From CAZDGB01 sp964504645 (GTDB lineage Bacteria > Planctomycetota > Planctomycetia > Planctomycetales > Planctomycetaceae), in NCBI GenBank assembly GCA_964504645.1, contig CAZDGB010000115.1, forward strand, positions 1-19,921: 19,921 nt of DNA, written 5' to 3'. The position numbers and the translations under genes are program-made. The stretch's first letter is position 1. Each line of letters begins with the position of its first letter. The notes beneath the pieces are model-generated. The model had not been told where the DNA came from, did no database searches, and saw nothing but the letters and a program-made list of their open reading frames with translations. Shown here piece after piece: positions 1 through 5,927 of this stretch.

Positions 1-6
1 CAAAGC

Positions 7-36
7 AAATCCCGGTTAGAAGACGAACCGGGATTT
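7..36 (-). terminator. Intrinsic terminator after the nucleosidase-like gene
   Basis: An 11-bp perfect inverted repeat (AAATCCCGGTT at 7-17 and AACCGGGATTT at 26-36) surrounds an 8-nt loop. Read on the minus strand it overlaps the TAA stop of the gene ending at 35 and is followed by a T-rich tail (TTTGCTTTG). It probably ends the fba-serC-nucleosidase direction of transcription. Confidence 0.75.
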
Positions 37-799
37 AATGTCCGGCTTGATACAACTGCTTCACGACGCCGTCGAGGAAATCGGCGAGGTGCTCCGCGGC
101 TTGCGTCGCCTGTTCGCGCAGGCGGAACAAATCGGTGATGCTGCTCGGCCGCTTCCACAGCGAGCCGACAACCGCTCCGAATCGCACCGCCCCGGTGTCG
201 CCGAAGATCGACATCACTTCCGGCGGCAGATCGGCGGAGAGGTCGTCGCTGATCACGCGGAACGCCAGAAACTTGCGGTGCAGTTCGCGGCAGACTTGCG
301 CCACGGCGAACGTCTCCATGTCGACGGCGAGGCTGCCGGTCTTTTCCGCCAACGCATGTTTCTCGGCGATCGTGCGGACGATTTTGCCGACGGTCGTCAC
401 GCGGCCGACGTGCAGATGCCGGGCCGGATCGGACTCCATGCCGAGATCGATTTCCAGCTTTCCGCCGCTTTCGTCGACGAGTTCGTTCGCCGCGACGATA
501 TCGCCGACCTTGAGCTGCGGCTGCAAGGCTCCGGCGTATCCACACGAAAGGACCCACGCCGGCGAATGGGCCGCGAGGAGCGCCCGCGTCCCGCGCTCTG
601 CTTTCGCCATCCCGGCGCCGGATTCGACGACGACGACCCGAATTCTATCGTACAGCGCCCCGCGAAATGTGAACCCGGCCTCCGTGTAACTGCGCTGCCG
701 CTCGCACCGGCTGAGAAACGGCCCGAGTTCCATCGGCACCGCGCAAACGATCCCGATATCGGCGTGAGCGTCGTCGGGGGAAGGAGAGGCGCTGGGCAT
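35..799 (-). CDS. Nucleoside phosphorylase / MTA-SAH nucleosidase-like protein
   Basis: 254 aa, ATG start. The protein resembles the purine/uridine phosphorylase superfamily, especially 5'-methylthioadenosine/S-adenosylhomocysteine nucleosidases, which cleave the N-glycosidic bond of adenosyl compounds in the cytoplasm. Visible family marks are the N-terminal strand DIGIVCAVPMELG (residues 14-26, with the Glu of the MTAN general region at 24), the glycine-rich LSCGYAGAL (84-92), VGDIVAANELVDE (98-110), the ribose-binding DMET motif (160-163) and RVISDDLSAD (181-190) with the expected acidic residue. The segment between residues 110 and 155 is shorter than in classical MTAN. The substrate is therefore uncertain; a hopanoid-type or futalosine-type phosphorylase relative is possible. 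It starts 6 bp after the serC stop, so the two are probably co-transcribed. A terminator overlaps its stop codon. Confidence 0.8.
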   Translation of the reverse strand: MPSASPSPDDAHADIGIVCAVPMELGPFLSRCERQRSYTEAGFTFRGALYDRIRVVVVESGAGMAKAERGTRALLAAHSPAWVLSCGYAGALQPQLKVGDIVAANELVDESGGKLEIDLGMESDPARHLHVGRVTTVGKIVRTIAEKHALAEKTGSLAVDMETFAVAQVCRELHRKFLAFRVISDDLSADLPPEVMSIFGDTGAVRFGAVVGSLWKRPSSITDLFRLREQATQAAEHLADFLDGVVKQLYQAGH

Positions 800-805
800 G
801 GTTTG

Positions 806-1891
806 TCACTTCGTTTCCGCGGCTTCGAACTTTCGCAAGAATTCAATCAGCGCCTCGACGCCCGCTTCCGGGAACGCATTGTAGATGCTGGCCCGCATGC
901 CGCCGACGCTGCGGTGGCCCTTTAATCCGTCGAACCCGGCTTTGGTCGCGGCGGAACAGAATTTCGCGTCGAGTTCAGCGTCGCCCGTCACGAACGTGAC
1001 GTTCATCAACGAGCGGCTGTCTTTGTCCGCGGTTGGTTGGAACATCCGGCTCTGGTCGAGATACGCATACAGTTTCGCGGCCTTGCGGCGGTTGAGCGCG
1101 GCCATCGCTTCCAGTCCGCCTTGTCCCTTGATCCACTTCAGCACGAGGTTCATCAGGAAAATCGCGAACGTCGGCGGCGTGTTGTACATCGAATCATTCT
1201 TGGCGTGCGTGCGGTATTGCAGCATCGTCGGCAAGGTTTTCGGACCGCGTTCGATCAGATCGTCGCGAATGATGACCAGCGTCACGCCCGCCGGGCCGAG
1301 ATTTTTCTGCGCCCCGGCGTAGACCAGCGCATGCCGCGAGACGTCCCACGGGCGGCTGAAGATGTCGCTGCTGGCGTCGCAGATCAGCGGGACGTCTTTC
1401 GGCACGTGAGGGATCTCGGCGAACTCGGTGCCGAAGATCGTGTTGTTCGACGTGTAATGGACATACGCCGGCTGCGCACTGAACGTGTTCGTCTGCGGAA
1501 TGTAACAGTAGTTGCGGTCCTGGCACGAACAAGCGACGTGCGTGTTGCCGAACAAGCGGGCTTCTTCGATGGCTTTCTCGGCCCACGCGCCGGTGACGAG
1601 GAAATCGGCGGTGGCGTCTTTCGTCAGGAAGTTCATCGGAATCATCGCGAACTGCGTAGACGCGCCCCCTTGCAGGAAGAGGACTTTGTAGTTCGCGGGG
1701 ATGCTCCCGACTTCGCGGCACAGGGCTTCCGTTTCCTCGTAGACCGCGACAAACGCCTTGCCGCGATGTGAATGTTCGAGGATGCCGATACCCGTCGAGC
1801 CGAGCGAGAGGAGATTCTCGCGGGCTTCGGCGAGGACCGATTCCGGCAGGACCGCCGGTCCGGCGGAGAAATTCCAAATGCGTTGGGTCAT
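806..1891 (-). CDS. serC: Phosphoserine aminotransferase
   Basis: 361 aa, the usual SerC length. This PLP enzyme transaminates 3-phosphohydroxypyruvate with glutamate to give phosphoserine in serine biosynthesis; SerC can also serve pyridoxine synthesis. The N-terminus (WNFSAGPAVLP, 6-16) is the hallmark of the family. HSHRGKAF (40-47), LQGGASTQF (73-81), CDASSDIFSRP (171-181), the PLP lysine in YAGAQKNLGPAG (K196), and GHRSVGGMRASIYNA (325-339) are all present. The open frame runs upstream to a GTG at 1972, but those 27 residues are Arg-rich and match nothing in SerC, so the ATG at 1891 is the start. Ribosome binding is weak (a GAG about 12 bases upstream). It is separated from fba by a hairpin terminator and followed closely by the nucleosidase-like gene. 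Confidence 0.95.
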   Translation of the reverse strand: MTQRIWNFSAGPAVLPESVLAEARENLLSLGSTGIGILEHSHRGKAFVAVYEETEALCREVGSIPANYKVLFLQGGASTQFAMIPMNFLTKDATADFLVTGAWAEKAIEEARLFGNTHVACSCQDRNYCYIPQTNTFSAQPAYVHYTSNNTIFGTEFAEIPHVPKDVPLICDASSDIFSRPWDVSRHALVYAGAQKNLGPAGVTLVIIRDDLIERGPKTLPTMLQYRTHAKNDSMYNTPPTFAIFLMNLVLKWIKGQGGLEAMAALNRRKAAKLYAYLDQSRMFQPTADKDSRSLMNVTFVTGDAELDAKFCSAATKAGFDGLKGHRSVGGMRASIYNAFPEAGVEALIEFLRKFEAAETK

Positions 1892-1920
1892 GGTCAAAAT
1901 TCTCAGGGCTACAAACAAAG

Positions 1921-1941
1921 CCCGCCGTCGGCGACGGCGGG
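1921..1941 (-). terminator. Hairpin terminator between fba and serC
   Basis: CCCGCCGTC (1921-1929) and GACGGCGGG (1933-1941) form a 9-bp GC stem with a 3-nt loop. On the minus strand the hairpin is followed by CTTTGTTTGT. It lies about 40 bp beyond the TGA that would end the extended fba frame and about 125 bp beyond the amber codon. Its placement fits the longer fba reading frame as the ancestral gene end. Confidence 0.65.
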
Positions 1942-1979
1942 AACCACGCTTCGGTGAAGCGTCGCTAAACACACAAATC

Positions 1980-2069
1980 TCAGATTTTGCCGCACAGCGT
2001 CTTGCCGGTGCTGAGCAGGTCGTCGCAGGCTCGCGCGAGGCGTTTCGCCATGCCTTCTTCGGCTTTCTA
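1980..2069 (-). other. In-frame C-terminal extension of fba beyond an amber codon
   Basis: On the minus strand, fba reads DPRSYL, then TAG (2069-2067), then 28 more codons in the same frame beginning KAEEGMAKRLARACDDL and ending at TGA (1982-1980). This continuation has the character of the normal class II aldolase C-terminus (compare E. coli YDPRVWLRAGQTSMIARLEKA). Counting the amber position, the full frame would be 346 aa, close to the family norm. Either a recent nonsense change, stop-codon readthrough, or a sequence error explains it. Confidence 0.85.
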
Positions 2070-3020
2070 GAGGTAGCTCCGCGGGTCGTACGCTTTCTTA
2101 TCGCCGATCTCGCCGTCGACCATCAACACGCCGGCGTAGTTCTTGAACATGTGATCGACGATGGGGCGGGTGAAGGCATATTGGGTGTCGGTGTCGATGT
2201 TCATCTTGATCACGCCGTAGGCCAGCGTCTCGCGGATCTGCTCGGTCGGCGTGCCGGACCCGCCGTGGAACACGAGATCGAACTTCGCCGCTTTGCCGTG
2301 CTTGCCGATGACGGCGTCCTGGCCTTGCTTGAGGATATCGGGCCGCAGCTTGACCGCGCCGGGCTTGTAGTGGCCGTGCACGTTGCCGAACGTCGCCGCG
2401 AACATGTACCGGCCGAGGCCGTGCAGCGCGTCGTACACGCCCAGCATGTCTTCCGGCGTCGTATAGAGCTTGGAATCCGGCACGTGTTCCATTTCGGAAC
2501 CTGCCGCGCCGTCTTCTTCGCCGCCGACGACGCCCGCTTCGACTTCCAGAATGATTTCCTGCTCCGCGCAGAGTTTGAGCAGCTCTTTGCTCAGCTTCAT
2601 GTTCTCGTCGAGCGGCAGGTTGGACGCGTCCAGCATGTGCGACTGGAACAAGTTGCCGTGTCCCGCCGCGCGGCGTTTCGCCGTTTCCTGAATGAGGGGC
2701 TTCAAGAAATCCTCGACGTTCTTCGGCGGGCAGTGGTCGGTGTGCAGCGCGACCATCACGTTGTGTTTCGCCGCCAGGCGATGCGTCGCCTCGGCCAGCA
2801 CGACGGTGCCAAGGACTTTGTCCTTGACGTTGAGTCCTGCGGCAAACTCGCCGGCGCCGGTCGAGAACTGAATGATGCCGTCCGACTTCATGTCGCTGAA
2901 TGCCTTGAGCGCCGCATTGATCGTGCTGAGCGACGAACAGTTCACCGCGGGATAGGCGTAGTCTCCCTTCTGGGCGGCATCGAGCATCGCGGCATACTGT
3001 TTCGGCGTGGCGATCGGCAT
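2067..3020 (-). CDS. fba: Fructose-1,6-bisphosphate aldolase, class II, with premature amber stop
   Basis: 317 aa to the first stop. This zinc enzyme reversibly cleaves fructose-1,6-bisphosphate to glyceraldehyde-3-phosphate and dihydroxyacetone phosphate in glycolysis/gluconeogenesis. Family motifs are complete in the barrel: ALHTDHCPP (91-99, Zn His and catalytic Asp), FQSHMLDAS (125-133), ILEVEAGVVGGEEDG (157-171), FGNVHGHYKPG (211-221, Zn His), FHGGSGTP (251-258), and MNIDTDTQYAFTRP (273-286). The C-terminus stops at DPRSYL, just before the helix that closes this fold; that helix is encoded in frame after the TAG. The Arg of YDPR, equivalent to the substrate-contacting Arg reported in E. 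coli, is retained. The start ATG at 3020 has AAGGA 10 bases upstream. What is certain is the nucleotide reading; whether the protein is truncated in the cell is not. Confidence 0.93.
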   Translation of the reverse strand: MPIATPKQYAAMLDAAQKGDYAYPAVNCSSLSTINAALKAFSDMKSDGIIQFSTGAGEFAAGLNVKDKVLGTVVLAEATHRLAAKHNVMVALHTDHCPPKNVEDFLKPLIQETAKRRAAGHGNLFQSHMLDASNLPLDENMKLSKELLKLCAEQEIILEVEAGVVGGEEDGAAGSEMEHVPDSKLYTTPEDMLGVYDALHGLGRYMFAATFGNVHGHYKPGAVKLRPDILKQGQDAVIGKHGKAAKFDLVFHGGSGTPTEQIRETLAYGVIKMNIDTDTQYAFTRPIVDHMFKNYAGVLMVDGEIGDKKAYDPRSYL

Positions 3021-3108
3021 GTTTCTGGCATCCTTGGTTTCGATTCGCGTGATGGCGTTGATGGCGATGTTAGCGTTTTACGGCGGATGGTCCAACCCTC
3101 ATGGAAAT

Positions 3109-3129
3109 GGTGGATGGTGGATGGTGGAT
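3109..3129. repeat. GGTGGAT x3 tandem repeat
   Basis: Three perfect 7-bp units, GGTGGAT, lie in the intergenic region upstream of fba. The flanking bases (AAATGGTGG..., GGATCGCGGAGG) look like more degenerate units. No function is apparent. Confidence 0.85.
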
Positions 3130-3195
3130 CGCGGAGGGGAAAGCCAAATCCATCGACGGCTTCCCATCCGAAGTCTGCGATCCGAGATCCTCTAT

Positions 3196-3239
3196 TCTCC
3201 ACTCACTCGCTGCCCAAGCGTTTGGCAGCTTTGTGGAGA
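3196..3239. other. Two-part stem-loop in intergenic DNA
   Basis: TCTCCAC (3196-3202) pairs with GTGGAGA (3233-3239), and inside it GCTGCC (3209-3214) pairs with GGCAGC (3224-3229). The structure could be an RNA hairpin or a decayed palindromic element. There is no T-tract, so a terminator role is not supported. Confidence 0.5.
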
Positions 3240-3408
3240 GCGGCCTCCCGTTCCCACTTGCCGAATCTCTGCAAGAGGTTGCATCGCGGTGAGTTAACTC
3301 CGCGTGCGTGATTTCCCTCGCGCGATTGGCATGCCGGTTGCAATTCCGTCCGGCGACGCTCAGCACGCCCTTAGGGATTTTGATTCGAGACTGTTACCCG
3401 CCTTTGCC

Positions 3409-3429
3409 ATTGCCCTTATACAGGGCAAT
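3409..3429. other. Short hairpin upstream of the WD40-like gene
   Basis: ATTGCCC (3409-3415) and GGGCAAT (3423-3429) form a perfect 7-bp inverted repeat with a 7-nt AT-rich loop, 41 bp before the ATG of the downstream gene. It could be an operator-like site or a leader hairpin; nothing further supports either. Confidence 0.4.
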
Positions 3430-3470
3430 CCCGCCACAGACCAATTCCAGGGATGGAAGGAGAACTGCTG

Positions 3471-4532
3471 ATGTCGTCGCTGATCGTGCGCCTGGTCTAT
3501 TCCTGCTTTGCGCTGCTGCTCAGCCCATTGGGGTATTTGCGCGAAGTGATGCTGTGCGCCGGACTGCTCGCGGCGGCCCTCTGTGCGCTGACGTCGGTGC
3601 AAACCTGCGTCGAAAACCGCAGCGCGGCGAGCGGCGAGAAAGTCGTCAACTCGTGCATTTCCCGTCTGGCCGTCGATCCCTACACCGATCAGGTCTATCT
3701 GTTGCAGGATTTTCGGGAAATTGTCTCGCTCGATTCGTCCGGCCTGGAGTTGCATCAGCGGACGGTCCCGACGCTGGAGCGGTTCCACTTCGGCCGCGAC
3801 GCCTCCGGCTGGTCCTTCGTGGGTCAGGAACACGGCGACAAATTTATCTGGTGGCATTCGACGGTCGGCGAATCGAATCTGATGAGCCAGGAGGAAACCG
3901 AGGAAGTTGTCGACGCGAGTCTGTCGCACGACGGACGCCATCTTGCCGTGCTGAAACGGGGGGCGGAGATCCGCCTGTGGCAGATGTCCGACGATGGGCC
4001 TTTGGCGGCCCGGCGTTATCGAATGCCCCGCGCGGTTTCGGACATCAGTCTCTCGCCGCTCGGCGGACGGATCGTCATTCAATCCGGCGGCGCGAATCTG
4101 CAATGGTTGAACGCCGCGACCGGAGAAGCGCTGTCGGACCGGATTCCGCTGGGGTCTTTGATCTGGTGCACCGCATGGTCGCAAGATGAGAACTGGTTTG
4201 CCGCCGGGACCGAAGATCGCCAGATTCGCATCTGGAATGCACGGGACTTGTCCGCGCCGGCGAGCGCAATCCAGGTCGATGGCATGCCGATGAGCCTGGC
4301 CCTGACCGCCGACGGCCGCTGGCTGGTGGCGGGCATGTCCGGGGGCGAATTGAAAGCGTGGCACGACGGCGAACTGAAGTGGTCGCGGCAAGCCCACCAC
4401 GTCAATGTTCGTGCCATCGACCTCAGCGGCGACCAACAGCGCGTCGTCACGGCCTGCGGCGAGGGCCGCATCACAGTCCACAACGTGGCAACCGGCGAAT
4501 TCGTATCCGAGATCAAACGCACGATTCACTGA
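3471..4532 (+). CDS. Membrane-anchored WD40-like beta-propeller protein
   Basis: 353 aa. The open frame begins at an ATG at 3453, but the bases after it (GGAAGGAGA) are a good ribosome binding site for the ATG at 3471, spaced 8 bases; 3471 is therefore the preferred start. Two hydrophobic segments (about 4-21 and 26-43) anchor the N-terminus, and the rest should be a propeller domain. WD40-like blades are seen as LSHDGRHLAVLKRGAEIRLW (151-170), LSPLGGRIVIQSGGANLQWL (194-213), WSQDENWFAAGTEDRQIRIW (236-255), LTADGRWLVAGMSGGELKAW (278-297) and LSGDQQRVVTACGEGRITVH (318-337). WD40 domains usually act as protein-binding platforms; no partner is indicated here. It converges on eno with only 15 bp between the stops, and no terminator was seen there. 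Confidence 0.85.
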   Translation: MSSLIVRLVYSCFALLLSPLGYLREVMLCAGLLAAALCALTSVQTCVENRSAASGEKVVNSCISRLAVDPYTDQVYLLQDFREIVSLDSSGLELHQRTVPTLERFHFGRDASGWSFVGQEHGDKFIWWHSTVGESNLMSQEETEEVVDASLSHDGRHLAVLKRGAEIRLWQMSDDGPLAARRYRMPRAVSDISLSPLGGRIVIQSGGANLQWLNAATGEALSDRIPLGSLIWCTAWSQDENWFAAGTEDRQIRIWNARDLSAPASAIQVDGMPMSLALTADGRWLVAGMSGGELKAWHDGELKWSRQAHHVNVRAIDLSGDQQRVVTACGEGRITVHNVATGEFVSEIKRTIH

Positions 4533-4547
4533 TTTGATCTGCCGGCA

Positions 4548-5927
4548 TCAGCGCACGAACGGCGTGCGGCCGGCAAATGCCGCCTCCGGTCCGAGCCGCT
4601 CTTCCCAGCGCAGCAACTGGTTGTACTTGGCCAACCGTTCGCTGCGGGCCACCGAGCCGATCTTGATCTGGCCGGCGCCGGTGGCGACCGCAAGATCGGC
4701 GATGGTCACGTCCTCCGTTTCGCCGCTGCGGGCGGAGACGACCGGCCGGTAATCGTGATCCAGGGCCAACCGCATCGTCGTGAGCGTTTCGGATAGCGTG
4801 CCGATCTGATTTAGTTTGATGAGCACACTGTTAGCGACGCCGCGGTCGATGCCACGCTGCAAGCGCTCGGGATTCGTGGCGAACAGATCGTCGCCGATGA
4901 GTTGAGCGCGTGCGCCGAGTTTCTGCGTCAACAATTCCCAGCCGTCCCAGTCGTCTTCCGACACGCCGTCTTCGATGCTCAAGATCGGCGACCGCTCGAC
5001 GAGGCGGCAGAGTTCGTCGACCATCTCCGCCGACGTCAGCGACCGCGTTCCGCCCGACGTGAGGTGATACTTTCCCTCGTGGTAGAAGTGCGTCGACGCC
5101 ACATCGAGCGCCAGGCCGACGTCGCGGCCCGGTTGCAGTCCGGCTTGTTGGATCGCGGTGAGAATCACGTCAATCGCTTGCTCGTGCGACGCGAGCTTCG
5201 GGCCGTAACCCCCTTCATCGCCGACGAGGACGCCTTCAAATCCCTGCGACGTGAGGAGCGACCCAAGCCGGAAGTACGTTTCGACGATCCAATCGAGGGC
5301 CTGTGAATAAGAGCTTGCGCCGACAGGGATGATCAGAAAATCCTGGAAATCGAGATTTTTCCCCGCGTGTAGCCCGCCGGAAATCATGTTGACCATCGGC
5401 ATCGGCAACGACGTGATGCCGAGTTGCTTTGGCTTGGTCCCCTCTCCGCCGTGGGGGAGAGGGTTAGGGTGAGGGGGGGACTGGTCGCGCGGCTGACTTC
5501 TAGATTTGGTCGCCGACCAAATCTGAAAAAAATGTTCAACCGCCGTGCTGCCCAGCGCGTCGGCGGCGGCGTAGGCCGTTGCCAGCGAACACGCGAGAAT
5601 CGCGTTCGCGCCCAAGCGCTGCTTGTTCGGCGTGCCATCCAGTTCGCAGAGGAGCGCGTCGACAGCGCGTTGATCGGCGGCGTCTCTCCCGATCAAGGCT
5701 GGGCCGAGAACCGTGCGGACGTGTTCCACCGCGCGGCGTACGCCGAGACCTTTGAGCCGCGTCCCGCCGTCGCGGAGTTCCCACGCTTCCGCCGCGCCGG
5801 TGCTGGCGCCGCTCGGGGCGATGGCCCGCGCGGCGCGGCCGCCCTCGCAGCGGATTTCGGCCTCCACCGTCGGACGTCCGCGGCTGTCGAGAACCTCGCG
5901 AGCTCGAACTTCAACGATCGTCGGCAT
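4548..5927 (-). CDS. eno: Divergent enolase carrying an in-frame repeat insertion
   Basis: 459 aa against about 430 in E. coli. Enolase interconverts 2-phosphoglycerate and phosphoenolpyruvate in the cytoplasm. Recognisable parts are the APSGASTG loop (37-44), GGLHAG (184-189), the general-acid region GDEGG (E238), metal ligands D275, E319 and D346 (ALD, SIEDG, GDDLFATN), catalytic K371 (IKLNQIG), SGETED (401-406) and K422 (QIKIGS). Two usual active-site residues differ: the Glu of QEF is Asp (D196), and the His of SHRSGETED is Ala (A399). Residues about 136-168 are an insertion encoded by palindromic repeats and absent from ordinary enolases. The ATG at 5927 overlaps the end of the upstream kinase by 17 bp and has GAGGA 8 bases upstream, which suggests translational coupling. 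It may be the housekeeping enolase or a specialised second copy. Confidence 0.92.
   Translation of the reverse strand: MPTIVEVRAREVLDSRGRPTVEAEIRCEGGRAARAIAPSGASTGAAEAWELRDGGTRLKGLGVRRAVEHVRTVLGPALIGRDAADQRAVDALLCELDGTPNKQRLGANAILACSLATAYAAADALGSTAVEHFFQIWSATKSRSQPRDQSPPHPNPLPHGGEGTKPKQLGITSLPMPMVNMISGGLHAGKNLDFQDFLIIPVGASSYSQALDWIVETYFRLGSLLTSQGFEGVLVGDEGGYGPKLASHEQAIDVILTAIQQAGLQPGRDVGLALDVASTHFYHEGKYHLTSGGTRSLTSAEMVDELCRLVERSPILSIEDGVSEDDWDGWELLTQKLGARAQLIGDDLFATNPERLQRGIDRGVANSVLIKLNQIGTLSETLTTMRLALDHDYRPVVSARSGETEDVTIADLAVATGAGQIKIGSVARSERLAKYNQLLRWEERLGPEAAFAGRTPFVR
5437..5484 (-). repeat. Palindromic repeat, family A, copy 1 (inside eno)
   Basis: On the plus strand CCCTCTCC (5440-5447) pairs with GGAGAGGG (5456-5463), followed by TTAGGGTGAGGGGGGG. 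Read on the minus strand it encodes the peptide PPHPNPLPHGGEG. It shares the block TAACCCTCTCCCCC and the CGGCGG core with the copy at 10207-10262, and related sequence with the copy at 16694-16731. Confidence 0.85.
5502..5524. repeat. Second palindrome within the eno insertion
   Basis: AGATTTGGTC (5502-5511) and GACCAAATCT (5515-5524) form a perfect 10-bp stem with a 3-nt loop. It encodes the residues around QIWSATKS at one end of the eno insertion and lies 17 bp from the family A copy. Confidence 0.85.

Larger units (their letters stand above)
3021..3470. other. Intergenic region between divergent fba and WD40-like gene
   Basis: About 450 bp without a credible gene. It must hold the outward promoters of fba (minus) and the WD40-like gene (plus), but no convincing -35/-10 pair was found. 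It contains a GGTGGAT tandem repeat (3109-3129), a two-part stem-loop (3196-3239) and a short hairpin just upstream of the plus-strand gene (3409-3429). Short open frames here overlap one another on both strands and resemble no known protein. Confidence 0.6.

Noticed and set aside
2067..2069. TAG as a reassigned sense codon in this genome
   Set aside because: The Uma2 gene ends in TAG (13350-13352) exactly at the family's normal C-terminus, and no other gene here has an internal TAG. General reassignment is unlikely; local readthrough or mutation remains possible.
1758..3311. Long plus-strand open frame opposite fba
   Set aside because: It is complementary to a well-recognised aldolase and has no ribosome binding site or recognisable domain.
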